Assembly (NCBI RefSeq): GCF_000745125.1
Contig: NZ_JQNF01000005.1
Coordinates: 124,001 to 188,000, forward strand
Length of the DNA: 64,000 bases
DNA from: Carnobacterium jeotgali MS3
GTDB lineage: Bacteria > Bacillota > Bacilli > Lactobacillales > Carnobacteriaceae
Reading direction: 5' to 3'
A program made the translations under genes and the position numbers. Below the pieces are notes generated by a model. That model saw only the letters and a list, made by a program, of their open reading frames with translations, was not told where the DNA came from and did no database searches. Positions 11,003 through 20,515 of the stretch are shown in pieces. Position 1 is the first letter of the stretch. Each line of letters starts with the position of its first letter.

Positions 11003-11440
11003 ATGAATAGCTATGATAAAAATGAATTGAAAGCTAAATTGACAGATATTCAATTTGAAGTAACGCAAAATGAAGCTACTGAACGTCCATTTACAGGAGA
11101 ATACGACGACTTTTATAAAGACGGTATTTTTGTAGATGTCGTAAGTGGAAAACCATTATTTTCTTCAAATGATAAATATGATGCTGGATGTGGTTGGCCA
11201 TCTTTCACAAAACCGATAGAAGAAAAAGAAGTTATTGAAAAAATGGATACCAAATTTGGGATGAGTCGTACTGAAGTAAGAAGTTCAGAGTCAAACTCTC
11301 ACTTAGGCCATGTTTTTACAGATGGTCCGCAAGACAAAGGTGGATTGCGTTACTGTATCAATTCTGCAGCTTTAAGATTCGTGCCTGTTGATAAGTTAGA
11401 TGAAGAAGGGTATAGCACTTACCGCAAATTATTTGCTTAA
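11003..11440 (+). CDS. msrB: Peptide-methionine (R)-S-oxide reductase MsrB
   Basis: MsrB reduces the R epimer of methionine sulfoxide in proteins. The 145-residue protein carries GCGWPSF, HLGHVF and the active-site RYCINSAAL. The two CxxC zinc pairs found in many MsrB proteins are absent (SGKPLFSS replaces the first), so this is the zinc-free type. An open frame continues upstream, but AAGGAGG directly precedes ATG 11003 and a promoter lies inside the extension, which fixes the start. No msrA is adjacent. Strong terminator downstream. Confidence 0.95.
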   Translation: MNSYDKNELKAKLTDIQFEVTQNEATERPFTGEYDDFYKDGIFVDVVSGKPLFSSNDKYDAGCGWPSFTKPIEEKEVIEKMDTKFGMSRTEVRSSESNSHLGHVFTDGPQDKGGLRYCINSAALRFVPVDKLDEEGYSTYRKLFA

Positions 11441-11460
11441 TCCATTCTGTGAAATTTAAT

Positions 11461-11508
11461 AAGCACCCTCTAGCTGGTTAAACAGTCTAGAGGGTGCTTA
11501 TGTTTTTT
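11461..11508 (+). terminator. Terminator after msrB
   Basis: AAGCACCCTCTAG (11461-11473) pairs perfectly with CTAGAGGGTGCTT (11487-11499), 13 bp, followed by ATGTTTTTT. Confidence 0.93.
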
Positions 11509-11550
11509 GTATAGGATTTTTTATAGCCTCTCCTTTTATTGGCACAAATG

Positions 11551-11559
11551 TGGTAGAAT
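11551..11559 (+). promoter_or_regulatory. Putative ruvAB promoter (extended -10)
   Basis: TGG-TAGAAT (11551-11559) is an extended -10 without a clear -35. It lies 7 bp upstream of an SOS box and about 70 bp before ruvA. Confidence 0.5.
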
Positions 11560-11565
11560 AAATAG

Positions 11566-11579
11566 CGAACAGGTGTGCC
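11566..11579 (+). promoter_or_regulatory. SOS box (LexA/DinR operator) of ruvAB
   Basis: CGAACAGGTGTGCC matches the Bacillus SOS consensus CGAACRNRYGTTYC at all but one position. It overlaps the expected transcription start of the ruvA promoter. ruvAB is SOS-regulated in several bacteria. Confidence 0.65.
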
Positions 11580-11626
11580 TTTTTATACCTAATAAAATGA
11601 TAGAACGTGTGAATGGAGAAAATAAG

Positions 11627-12241
11627 ATGTATGAATATATTAAAGGAATAGTGACGTTTGTTAGTCCTGCGTATATTGTTCTTGAAAATAGCGGAATTGG
11701 GTATCAACTATTTATTGCTAATCCATTTCGATTTTCAAGCAAATTAAACGCGGAAGCAACGATTTATGTCCATCAAGCGGTTCGAGAAGATGCGATTACA
11801 TTATATGGTTTCAAGGATTACACTGAAAAGCAATTGTACTTAAAGCTGCTTAGCGTTTCAGGAATAGGTCCAAAAAGTGGTTTAGCTATTTTAGCAAATG
11901 ATGATCATCAAGGTTTAGTGCAAGCAATTGAAAACGAAGATGCTGCGTATTTAACTAAGTTTCCAGGAGTAGGTAAAAAGACTGCTTCTCAAATTGTACT
12001 AGATTTAAAAGGGAAGTTAGCTGATTTATCGCTTACTCAAGCCGAAAGTACGACTGACTATCAACAAGAATTAGTTTTATCAACTAATTATAGCCATGTT
12101 ACCGAGGCGGTTGAAGCCTTAGAAGCATTAGGCTACAGTGCCAAAGAAATCAAAAAAATTGAACCACAGATTCGTAAATTAAACAAAGAATCTACAGATG
12201 CTTATTTAAGAGAAGCTTTACGATTACTCATGAAGAAATAA
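11627..12241 (+). CDS. ruvA: Holliday junction branch migration protein RuvA
   Basis: RuvA binds four-way junctions as a tetramer and loads RuvB. The 204-residue protein begins MYEYIKGIVT, the normal N-terminal OB fold. Helix-hairpin-helix motifs follow (SVSGIGPKSGLAIL, FPGVGKKTASQIVLDLKGK), then the flexible linker and C-terminal domain III. The frame is open for 120 bp further upstream, but GGAGAA at 11615-11620 sits 6 bp before ATG 11627, and the promoter and SOS box occupy the extension. It is 32 bp from ruvB, in one operon with ruvB and queA. Confidence 0.96.
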   Translation: MYEYIKGIVTFVSPAYIVLENSGIGYQLFIANPFRFSSKLNAEATIYVHQAVREDAITLYGFKDYTEKQLYLKLLSVSGIGPKSGLAILANDDHQGLVQAIENEDAAYLTKFPGVGKKTASQIVLDLKGKLADLSLTQAESTTDYQQELVLSTNYSHVTEAVEALEALGYSAKEIKKIEPQIRKLNKESTDAYLREALRLLMKK

Positions 12242-12273
12242 GTGGGAGTAAAAAAGAAAAGTGGTGAAAAACA

Positions 12274-13287
12274 ATGGATCCAGAAGAACGAATAATTTCC
12301 GGTGATAGCAGTACGACAGAAGAGATTTCGTTAGAAAAATCGTTACGTCCGCATTATATGGCAGAATATATCGGTCAAGAAAAAGTAAAAAGAGAATTGG
12401 CTATTTATATAGAAGCCGCGAAGAACCGGGAAGAAGCGTTAGATCATGTCTTGCTTTATGGCCCCCCTGGGTTAGGGAAAACAACGATGGCAATGGTTAT
12501 TTCAAATGAAATGAATGTAGCGATTCGTACTACCAGTGGTCCTGCAATCGAAAAAGCAGGGGATCTAGTTGCTCTTTTGAATGAACTAGAAGCAGGAGAC
12601 GTCCTTTTTATTGATGAGATTCACCGGATGCCAAGATTAGTGGAAGAGATGTTGTATTCGGCTATGGAAGATTATTTTGTAGATATTATTGTGGGGCAAG
12701 GACCAACAGCACACCCAGTTCATTTTCCTTTGCCGCCATTTACTCTTGTGGGCGCAACTACAAGAGCGGGACTTCTATCAGCACCCCTACGTGACCGGTT
12801 TGGTATCGTGTCACATATGGAGTATTATACTGTAGAAGAATTGAGTGATATTGTTTTGCGTTCTGCAGATATCTTTAATACTGAAATAATCGAATCAGGA
12901 GCAATTGAAATTGCCAGACGTTCTAGAGGAACTCCTCGTGTCGCCAATCGTTTATTAAAACGTGTAAGAGATTATGCACAAGTACAGTCTAATGGTGTGA
13001 TTAAAAAAGAAATAGCAGATGAGGCATTAGCTATGTTGCGAATTGACCAAGAAGGTTTAGACTTTGTTGATCAAAAATTATTAAAAACGATGATTGAAAA
13101 CTATAATGGTGGTCCGGTTGGATTGTCTACTATTGCTGCTAATATTGGTGAAGAAATTGAAACAATAGAAGATATGGTTGAACCTTTTTTACTGCAAGCT
13201 GGCTTCCTTCAACGGACACCGCGTGGAAGAATCGTAACTCATTTGGGCTACACTCATTTAGGTTACCCTATTACTTATACAGATTAG
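12274..13287 (+). CDS. ruvB: Holliday junction branch migration helicase RuvB
   Basis: RuvB is the AAA+ motor that drives branch migration with RuvA. It has 337 residues with Walker [10 protein letters not shown] (63-71), Walker B FIDEIHRM, sensor 1 GATTRAG, the arginine finger region LRDRFG and a C-terminal winged helix ending in [12 protein letters not shown]. The N-terminus [10 protein letters not shown] is usual. The gene ends at 13287, 10 bp before the queA start. No ruvC is adjacent, as is normal for Firmicutes, which use RecU. Confidence 0.97.
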   Translation: MDPEERIISGDSSTTEEISLEKSLRPHYMAEYIGQEKVKRELAIYIEAAKNREEALDHVLLYGPPGLGKTTMAMVISNEMNVAIRTTSGPAIEKAGDLVALLNELEAGDVLFIDEIHRMPRLVEEMLYSAMEDYFVDIIVGQGPTAHPVHFPLPPFTLVGATTRAGLLSAPLRDRFGIVSHMEYYTVEELSDIVLRSADIFNTEIIESGAIEIARRSRGTPRVANRLLKRVRDYAQVQSNGVIKKEIADEALAMLRIDQEGLDFVDQKLLKTMIENYNGGPVGLSTIAANIGEEIETIEDMVEPFLLQAGFLQRTPRGRIVTHLGYTHLGYPITYTD

Positions 13288-13297
13288 GAGTATGGAT

Positions 13298-14329
13298 ATG
13301 TTAACAACAAAAGATTTTGATTTTGATTTGCCAGAAGAATTGATTGCTCAAACGCCTTTAGAAAATCGCTCAAGTTCAAAACTATTAATTTTGGATAAAG
13401 AAACCGGTAAAGTTGAAGATAAACACTTCACGGACATTCTTGATGAACTTCATGAAGGTGACGCACTAGTTATGAATGATACACGTGTATTGCCTGCAAG
13501 GTTGCATGGCATAAAAACAGAAACAGGCGCACACATTGAAATCTTGTTATTGAAAAATACTGAAAACGACCGATGGGAAACGCTAGTTAAACCTGCTAAA
13601 AAAGCAACGGTAGGAAACGTTATTTCTTTTGGTGATGGTAGACTGACAGCAACAGTAAAAGAAGAATTGACCCACGGTGGAAGAATTATTGATTTCTCTT
13701 ATGAAGGAATTTTCTTAGAAGTGTTAGAATCTTTAGGTGAAATGCCACTTCCTCCTTATATCAAAGAAAGATTGGAAGACAGCGAACGTTATCAAACAGT
13801 GTACGCGAAAGAAAATGGCTCTGCAGCTGCTCCTACAGCAGGGTTACACTTCACACAAGAGCTATTAGAACAAATCAAAGCAAAAGGCGTACAGCTCGTA
13901 TTTTTGACCTTGCATGTAGGTCTGGGTACGTTTAGACCCGTTAGCGTTGATTCAATTGAAGATCATGAAATGCATTCAGAATTTTATCGCCTGACAGAAG
14001 AATCTGCAGCAGCTTTAACGGCTGTTCAAAAGAACGGTGGGAAAATTGTTGCAGTGGGGACAACTTCCATTCGTACGCTAGAAACAATTGGTACAAAATT
14101 TAATGGTGAGTTGAAAGCCGATAGTGGCTGGACAGATATTTTCATTTCTCCGGGCTACAAATTTAAAGTTGTCGATGCTTTTTCAACTAACTTTCATTTA
14201 CCAAAATCAACATTAGTGATGTTAGTCAGTGCTTTTGCAGGAAGAGAACATGTTTTGGCCGCTTATCAGCATGCCGTTGATGAAAAGTATCGTTTCTTTA
14301 GCTTTGGAGATGCGATGTTTGTCAAATAA
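13298..14329 (+). CDS. queA: S-adenosylmethionine:tRNA ribosyltransferase-isomerase
   Basis: QueA transfers and isomerises the ribosyl group of S-adenosylmethionine onto preQ1 in tRNA, giving epoxyqueuosine. The protein is 343 residues and starts [18 protein letters not shown], the canonical N-terminus. An in-frame ATG at 13292 lies one base from the TAGGAG ribosome binding site (13285-13290), whereas 13298 has 7-bp spacing, so 13298 is preferred. Family signatures include [10 protein letters not shown] and [10 protein letters not shown]. It is last in the ruvAB-queA operon. Its pathway partner tgt lies 1.2 kb downstream, separated by an unusual insertion. Confidence 0.96.
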   Translation: MLTTKDFDFDLPEELIAQTPLENRSSSKLLILDKETGKVEDKHFTDILDELHEGDALVMNDTRVLPARLHGIKTETGAHIEILLLKNTENDRWETLVKPAKKATVGNVISFGDGRLTATVKEELTHGGRIIDFSYEGIFLEVLESLGEMPLPPYIKERLEDSERYQTVYAKENGSAAAPTAGLHFTQELLEQIKAKGVQLVFLTLHVGLGTFRPVSVDSIEDHEMHSEFYRLTEESAAALTAVQKNGGKIVAVGTTSIRTLETIGTKFNGELKADSGWTDIFISPGYKFKVVDAFSTNFHLPKSTLVMLVSAFAGREHVLAAYQHAVDEKYRFFSFGDAMFVK

Positions 14330-14341
14330 ATAAAATAAAAA

Positions 14342-14380
14342 AATAGAAGTTGGCTTTTAGGCCAACTTCTATTGGTTTTT
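14342..14380 (+). terminator. Bidirectional terminator after queA
   Basis: AATAGAAGTTGGC (14342-14354) pairs perfectly with GCCAACTTCTATT (14361-14373). On the plus strand GGTTTTT follows. On the minus strand the hairpin runs into TTTTTTTATTTTATTT, so it can also stop transcripts coming from the right. Confidence 0.9.
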
Positions 14381-14666
14381 AGAGAGGATAGGAGTGAATT
14401 AGCGAATTGTTAAATGAATCTTTTTTTGTTTGAACTTCTTTTAAAAACGACATACAGGTTCTTTACTACTTTTTTAAAACTGTCTTTAAATTATCTTTAA
14501 ACTCTTTAAATGGTACTCAGTTACTAATTTTAAAATAATCTTTCTATTAAACTAATGGGACAGTGAATCAGGTAACGCAAAACAGAATGTTGATTTTACA
14601 TGTTTTTTCTGAATCTAAACACCAAAGAAATTCGACTAATTCACTTCTATAAGCGTCTCTCTATCC
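14381..14666. repeat. Inverted-repeat-bounded gene-free element between queA and the TetR gene
   Basis: The arms AGTGAATTAGCGAATT (14393-14408) and AATTCGACTAATTCACT (14629-14645) are complementary with one bulged base. Outer blocks also match: GGATAG at 14386-14391 with CTATCC at 14661-14666, and AGAGAG with CTCTCT. The AT-rich interior has three TCTTTAAA copies at about 14484-14510. No credible reading frame was found. It could be a small mobile element (MITE-like) or the gene of a non-coding RNA closed by a long terminal stem. Together with the flanks it accounts for most of the 489-bp gap at 14330-14818. Confidence 0.5.
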
Positions 14667-14672
14667 ACTTAT

Positions 14673-14702
14673 AATATACCACATTAAGAAAGCGGTTACC
14701 AA
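14673..14702 (-). promoter_or_regulatory. Minus-strand promoter pointing into the inverted-repeat element
   Basis: Read on the minus strand: TTGGTA (14702-14697), 18 bp, then TGG-TATATT (-10 at 14678-14673). A transcript would start near 14666, cross the element and meet the minus-strand form of the queA terminator, about 325 nt in all. Confidence 0.45.
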
Positions 14703-14730
14703 TTATGTGTCTTGGAAATCTAAAAAGAGT

Positions 14731-14758
14731 TTGTTTTCTAAAAATAGTGTGATAAACT
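14731..14758 (+). promoter_or_regulatory. Putative promoter of the TetR-family gene
   Basis: TTGTTT (14731-14736), 16 bp, TAAACT (14753-14758). The leader contains an imperfect AGT…ACT palindrome (about 14769-14784) that could be an operator, but this is weak. Confidence 0.4.
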
Positions 14759-14818
14759 ATTATATTGAGTGAGCACGTACTTGTTTTAAGAGTAGGTTGA
14801 ATTTGGAGGTCAAAGTAA

Positions 14819-15415
14819 TTGGCAAACGTAAACACAGAAGCATTAACGAATACTCAACAACGTATTATTGATGCAGCATTAGATATCGTTTCACATGTAG
14901 GCTATAAAAGTACAACAACTAAAATGATTGCACAAAAGGCTGAAGTTAATGAAACAACTATTTTTAAAAATTTTCAATCCAAACAGGTTTTGATAGATAC
15001 GGCATTTAAGCAACATACAACACAAATTACTAAAGAAGTGGATGAATTTTTTTCTCAGACCTTTAATAATACAACTGATTTAATGAAAGAGTCAGGCCGT
15101 TTTATGGCAAATATTTTCGATAAACATCGACAAATTGTGATTGGTACAATTAAAGAGGTTGGAAACGAACAAACAAAAACGATTTTTACGTATAAACAAG
15201 AGTATATTCAGCAACAGCTTTGTACTAAATTAAAAGAATTTTCAAAGGATCACTCATTAACGGACCAACAGTATGAGACAATTATTTTTATTTTTAACAG
15301 TGCAATTATGAATCTTTTAGTTGATAAAGCGAGAAGAGAATATTCGGATGATGAACAATCTATGACGATTCATTTGGATGATGTAATTGAGTTGATATTA
15401 AAAACATTGAATTGA
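14819..15415 (+). CDS. TetR/AcrR family transcriptional regulator
   Basis: The 198-residue protein has a typical TetR N-terminal helix-turn-helix at about 10-60 (QQRIIDAALDIVSHVGYKST, then NETTIFKNFQSKQVLIDTAF). A helical, divergent ligand-binding domain follows. The start is TTG, preceded by TTTGGAGGTC. The ligand is not predictable. It has no neighbouring efflux or enzyme gene, since the genes on both sides are tRNA-modification genes, so it is either self-regulating or controls remote targets. It interrupts the queA-tgt-yajC order common in Firmicutes, which suggests insertion. Confidence 0.88.
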   Translation: MANVNTEALTNTQQRIIDAALDIVSHVGYKSTTTKMIAQKAEVNETTIFKNFQSKQVLIDTAFKQHTTQITKEVDEFFSQTFNNTTDLMKESGRFMANIFDKHRQIVIGTIKEVGNEQTKTIFTYKQEYIQQQLCTKLKEFSKDHSLTDQQYETIIFIFNSAIMNLLVDKARREYSDDEQSMTIHLDDVIELILKTLN

Positions 15416-15463
15416 TTTGTTGATCATGATTTAGAGATAAGTTAAATATATGGGTAACCTTAA

Positions 15464-16633
<1,170 letters not shown>

Positions 16634-16732
16634 AATTTTTATAAGAAACTTTATTTAAGAGATAGTAAAAAGGCGTCATGTTTGGTAAAGTAAGGAATGA
16701 AAAGTGATTTAAAAGAAGAATGGAGTGAAATG

Positions 16733-17074
16733 ATGGAATTAATTCTTAATTTTTTACCTTTTATTGCGATTATGGCTTTGATGTACTTTATGATGATTCG
16801 TCCGCAAAAAAAGGCAGCTACAAAAACACAAGATATGCTTAATGCTATGAAAAAAGGTGACGCTATCGTTACAATTGGTGGATTACATGGAGTAATTGAT
16901 GAAGTGAATACTACTAATAATACTATCGTAATTGATTGTGATGGAATCTTTTTAACATTTGAAAAGAAAGCTATTGCACGTGTAGTAACTAGTGGTGTTT
17001 CAACTCCTGTAGAAGATCTTGGTACAAATACACCGACTCATACATTAGATGAAACTACTGACGAAGAACTTTAA
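16733..17074 (+). CDS. yajC: Preprotein translocase subunit YajC
   Basis: This is a small single-pass membrane protein that associates with the Sec translocon. The 113-residue product has a transmembrane helix at about 3-22, followed by IRPQKKA and the GDAIVTIGGLHGVI core typical of YajC. Three in-frame ATGs are possible (16697, 16730, 16733). GGAG at 16722-16725 best serves 16733. A longer reading would put charged residues before the helix. It follows tgt, as usual. secDF, often nearby in Bacillus, is not in this window. A terminator follows. Confidence 0.9.
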   Translation: MELILNFLPFIAIMALMYFMMIRPQKKAATKTQDMLNAMKKGDAIVTIGGLHGVIDEVNTTNNTIVIDCDGIFLTFEKKAIARVVTSGVSTPVEDLGTNTPTHTLDETTDEEL

Positions 17075-17093
17075 TACTTACAATTAATAGCTT

Positions 17094-17133
17094 AAAAAGG
17101 ATGCTATCAGAAAAACTGGCAGCATCCTTTTTA
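17094..17133 (+). terminator. Terminator after yajC
   Basis: AAAAGGATGCT pairs with AGCATCCTTTT, with an inner CAG/CTG stem, and ends in a run of five T residues. Confidence 0.9.
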
Positions 17134-17243
17134 GTGCTTCATTTGTATTTTAAAATGAATTGTGTTACTTTGTTTTAAAGTTCCATTGTGCTGATGTATA
17201 AAAGAATGCAAATAGTTTAGTTTTAAATAAGGAGTGTATACTT

Positions 17244-17525
17244 TTGATTAATGAATCCTTTGCTTACTCCTCTAAATACGAGCCTTGGGTAAAGTTGAAA
17301 ATTAGGGAGTTTAATCAGTTAGGTTATCATCAAATAAATGAAGACGATTTGTGGAAATTTGTTGTGCAATTTTGTTGGAAAAGAGCTGTTCCAGAACACT
17401 ATTACCAACAAATTAATGACATTATGAAGATTACACCCAATCATTATTTAGATTATGCTGCTCTAGAAGCACAGATTTATAAAGTAACTTCACTTGATGA
17501 TATGAACTTAGAAGATTTATTTTAA
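17244..17525 (+). CDS. ComN-like post-transcriptional regulator (YrzD family)
   Basis: This is a small, soluble, largely helical 93-residue protein. Its composition and position match the family of Bacillus ComN (YrzD), reported there to affect comE mRNA. Position next to yajC supports this. Motif-level evidence is limited: LWKFVVQFCWKR and the acidic end DDMNLEDLF are the most family-like parts. The start is TTG after AAGGAGTG. In Bacillus the secDF genes lie close by; here the gene is followed by a terminator and adhE instead. Confidence 0.65.
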   Translation: MINESFAYSSKYEPWVKLKIREFNQLGYHQINEDDLWKFVVQFCWKRAVPEHYYQQINDIMKITPNHYLDYAALEAQIYKVTSLDDMNLEDLF

Positions 17526-17528
17526 AAA

Positions 17529-17570
17529 GGGATCAGATGATTTGTTCTGATTCTTTTTTATTTTTTTATG
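17529..17570 (+). terminator. Terminator after the comN-like gene
   Basis: GGATCAGA (about 17530-17537) pairs with TCTGATTC (about 17546-17553), with one wobble, followed by a T-rich run. Confidence 0.75.
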
Positions 17571-17624
17571 ATTGTTTGTGAATTAATTATTATAAAAAGT
17601 GATAAGTTTTTCGGTAGTGATAAT

Positions 17625-17639
17625 AAAAAAACGCTTTTT
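17625..17639 (+). promoter_or_regulatory. Possible cre (CcpA) site upstream of adhE
   Basis: AAAAAACGCTTTTT contains the cre core AAARCGYTT, but the flanks depart from TGAAARCGYTTWCA at four positions. A second AAACGTT core follows at about 17641. Catabolite control of adhE is plausible but unproven. Confidence 0.3.
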
Positions 17640-17695
17640 AAAACGTTGATTTTAAAGCTTTTTAAATCTTTTTTTAATAAAGTTACAATTTATTC

Positions 17696-17724
17696 TTTAC
17701 AATAAAAAGAAAATGAAGTATGAT
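17696..17724 (+). promoter_or_regulatory. adhE promoter
   Basis: TTTACA (17696-17701), 17 bp, TATGAT (17719-17724). The predicted start falls inside the Rex-type site downstream. Confidence 0.75.
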
Positions 17725-17726
17725 AA

Positions 17727-17744
17727 TTGTGAAATTGATAACAA
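17727..17744 (+). promoter_or_regulatory. Rex (NADH/NAD+ sensor) operator of adhE
   Basis: TTGTGAAATTGATAACAA matches the 18-bp Rex consensus TTGTGAAATATTTCACAA closely: the left arm is perfect and the right arm has TAACAA for TCACAA. It covers the transcription start, so bound Rex would block initiation until NADH rises. Confidence 0.7.
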
Positions 17745-17761
17745 TATTAGGAGGATTTAAC

Positions 17762-20392
17762 ATGATGGAAGTTAACGTTAAAGAAAAAAATAAAATTGAT
17801 AATAAAAGTCGCTTAAACAATCAAACTAGTGTAGCTGAAGATGTGGATTTGTTAGTTAACCAAGGGAAAAAAGCATTAAGTATTTTAGAAACATTTGATC
17901 AAGAAAAAATTGATTTTATTGTTCATCAAATGGCAATGGCAGGATTGAACAAGCATATGCCATTAGCAAAAATGGCAGTAGAAGAAACAGGCAGAGGTAT
18001 TTACGAAGATAAATGTATTAAAAATATGTTTGCAACAGAATCAATCTGGAACTCAATAAAAGATAATAAAACAGTAGGAATCATTAGCAGAGACAGCCAA
18101 ACTAATTTAGTTGAGGTAGCCACTCCTGTAGGGGTAGTATGTGGAGTAACACCGGTTACTAATCCAACATCTACAACAATGTTTAAAGCACTTATAGCGT
18201 TGAAAACTCGTAATCCAATTATTTTCTCTTTCCATCCAAGTGCTCAAAACTGCTCAGTGGCAGCAGCTAAAGTTTTGAAAGAAGCAGCTATCCAAGCTGG
18301 AGCACCTGAAGATTGTATTCAATGGATTGAAAAACCTTCTTTAGAAGCAACAAACAGTTTGATGCAACATCCAGGAATTGCAGTTGTCTTAGCAACTGGT
18401 GGATCAGCTATGGTAAAAGCAGCTTATTCAACAGGCAAACCAGCCTTAGGCGTTGGACCAGGAAATGTTCCTAGTTATATTGAAAAATCAGCAAAAATCA
18501 AACGTGCAGTTAATGATATTATCGCTTCAAAAACATTTGATAATGGTATGATCTGTGCTTCAGAACAAGCGGTTATCGTCGATAAAGAAATTTATGAAGA
18601 AGTGAAAGAAGAATTCAAAAAACATTCTATTTATTTTGCTAAGCCAAATGAAATAGAAAAATTCGAAAAAGCAGTAATGAATGAAGCTAAAGTTGCGGTT
18701 AACCCAGCTATCGTTGGACAATCACCACATAGCATTGCTACATTAGCTGGTATCGAAATTCCAAAAGAAACGAAAATGATTGTTGTAGAATTAAACGGAG
18801 TTGGTGCTGATTATCCTTTATCTCGCGAAAAATTATCTCCAGTTCTTGCTATGTTAAAAGCAGATTCTACTAAACATGCCTTTGAATTGTCTCAACAAAT
18901 GCTAGAACTAGGTGGATTAGGTCATTCAGCAGCAATTCATACTCAAAATGATGCTCTTGCAGAAAAATTTGGGGAAGAAATGAAAGCTTGTCGTATTTTA
19001 GTTAACTCACCAACAGCCCAAGGAGGAATAGGTGACTTATACAATAATATGATTCCTTCATTAACATTAGGTTGTGGTTCATACGGAAAGAACTCAATTT
19101 CTAAAAATGTTACAGCGGTTAACTTAATGAATATTAAAACAATTGCGAAACGGAGAAATAATATGCAGTGGTTTAAATTACCATCAAAAATTTATTTTGA
19201 AAAAAATTCTCTAGCTTATTTACAAGACATGGAAAATGTCGAGCGCGTGTTTCTTGTATGTGATCCAGGTATGGTAGAATTTGGCTATGCAGCTAAGGTT
19301 GTAGATGAGTTGATGAAACGGAAGAACAAAGTTCAAGTAGAAATATTCTCAGAAGTTGAACCAAATCCTTCTACTAACACAGTTAAAGCCGGAACAGAAG
19401 CAATGAACCATTTCCAACCAGATACTATTATTGCTATCGGTGGTGGTTCAGCAATGGATGCTGCAAAAGGAATGTGGTTGTTCTATGAAAAACCTGAAAC
19501 AGTTTTCTTTGGAGCTAAACAAAAGTTTTTAGACATTCGTAAAAGAACCTATAAAATTCCTAATTTAAATAAAACACAATTTGTCTGCATACCAACTACT
19601 TCTGGTACAGGTTCTGAAGTAACACCATTTGCGGTTATCACAGATAGTGAAACGCATGTTAAGTACCCATTAGCTGATTATGCATTGACTCCTGATGTTG
19701 CAATCATTGATTCTCAGTTTGTAATGAGCGTACCAAAATCAGTTACAGCTGATACAGGTATGGACGTATTGACACATGCAATTGAATCTTATGTATCTGT
19801 TATGGCAAGTGATTATACTAAAGGTTTGAGTCTTCAAGCAATCAAACTTGTATTTGAATATTTACGTCCATCTTATGAATATGCAACAGAGGAATCTCGC
19901 GAAAAAATGCACAATGCATCAACTATGGCTGGAATGGCCTTTGCAAATGCATTTCTAGGAATTAATCATTCTATTGCACATAAAATTGGGGCTGCATACA
20001 ATATTCCTCATGGTCGTACAAATGCTATATTGATGCCTCACGTTATTCGATACAATGCAAAAGATCCTGCAAAACATGCATTGTTTCCTAAGTATGAATA
20101 TTTCCATGCACATGAAGATTATGCAGAAATAGCTCGTTTCATGGGCTTTAAAGGAAATACAACAGAAGAATTAGTGGAATCATTAGTTCAAGAAATCAAT
20201 AAATTAGGTAAAGATGTTGGAATTAATATGTCTTTGAAAGATCAAGGAGTAACTTCTGAAAAATTGTATGATACAGTTGATCAGTTGGCAGAATTAGCTT
20301 TTGAAGATCAATGTACGACTGCTAATCCAAAACAACCATTAATTAGTGAATTAAAACAAATCATAATTGATGCATTTGAAGAACTAAAATAA
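17762..20392 (+). CDS. adhE: Bifunctional acetaldehyde-CoA/alcohol dehydrogenase
   Basis: AdhE reduces acetyl-CoA to acetaldehyde and then to ethanol, re-oxidising two NADH during fermentation, and assembles into spirosomes. The 876-residue protein is a fusion. The N-terminal aldehyde dehydrogenase (about 1-430) has the catalytic cysteine C265 in DNGMICASEQ. The C-terminal iron alcohol dehydrogenase (about 450-876) has GGGSAMDAAKGMW, the metal-ligand region DTGMDVLTHAIE and GINHSIAHKIG…NIPHGR. AGGAGG (17749-17754) places the start at ATG 17762. The Rex operator suggests induction under high NADH, with a possible cre site upstream. Monocistronic, with a strong terminator. Confidence 0.97.
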   Translation: MMEVNVKEKNKIDNKSRLNNQTSVAEDVDLLVNQGKKALSILETFDQEKIDFIVHQMAMAGLNKHMPLAKMAVEETGRGIYEDKCIKNMFATESIWNSIKDNKTVGIISRDSQTNLVEVATPVGVVCGVTPVTNPTSTTMFKALIALKTRNPIIFSFHPSAQNCSVAAAKVLKEAAIQAGAPEDCIQWIEKPSLEATNSLMQHPGIAVVLATGGSAMVKAAYSTGKPALGVGPGNVPSYIEKSAKIKRAVNDIIASKTFDNGMICASEQAVIVDKEIYEEVKEEFKKHSIYFAKPNEIEKFEKAVMNEAKVAVNPAIVGQSPHSIATLAGIEIPKETKMIVVELNGVGADYPLSREKLSPVLAMLKADSTKHAFELSQQMLELGGLGHSAAIHTQNDALAEKFGEEMKACRILVNSPTAQGGIGDLYNNMIPSLTLGCGSYGKNSISKNVTAVNLMNIKTIAKRRNNMQWFKLPSKIYFEKNSLAYLQDMENVERVFLVCDPGMVEFGYAAKVVDELMKRKNKVQVEIFSEVEPNPSTNTVKAGTEAMNHFQPDTIIAIGGGSAMDAAKGMWLFYEKPETVFFGAKQKFLDIRKRTYKIPNLNKTQFVCIPTTSGTGSEVTPFAVITDSETHVKYPLADYALTPDVAIIDSQFVMSVPKSVTADTGMDVLTHAIESYVSVMASDYTKGLSLQAIKLVFEYLRPSYEYATEESREKMHNASTMAGMAFANAFLGINHSIAHKIGAAYNIPHGRTNAILMPHVIRYNAKDPAKHALFPKYEYFHAHEDYAEIARFMGFKGNTTEELVESLVQEINKLGKDVGINMSLKDQGVTSEKLYDTVDQLAELAFEDQCTTANPKQPLISELKQIIIDAFEELK

Positions 20393-20446
20393 AAAAAAAG
20401 CAGGAACCAGAACAACTATTGTTTTGGTTCCTGCTTTTTTTTTTGC
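20391..20446 (+). terminator. Terminator after adhE
   Basis: AGCAGGAACCA pairs with TGGTTCCTGCT, with an inner AACA/TGTT stem, flanked by an A-run on the left and ten T residues on the right. Confidence 0.93.
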
Positions 20447-20476
20447 GCTAAACAGATAAAAAATGGGATTAAAGTC

Positions 20477-20504
20477 TTGTAATAATATTATTTCAAGGTA
20501 TACT
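20477..20504 (+). promoter_or_regulatory. Promoter of the DtxR-regulator/metal transporter operon
   Basis: TTGTAA (20477-20482), 16 bp, TATACT (20499-20504), just upstream of a DtxR-type palindrome. Confidence 0.6.
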
Positions 20505-20515
20505 TTTAATATAAG

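Noticed and set aside
11507-11626. N-terminal extension of ruvA by 40 codons
   Set aside because: It overlaps the msrB terminator tail, the ruvA promoter and the SOS box; MYEYIKG at 11627 is the normal RuvA start.
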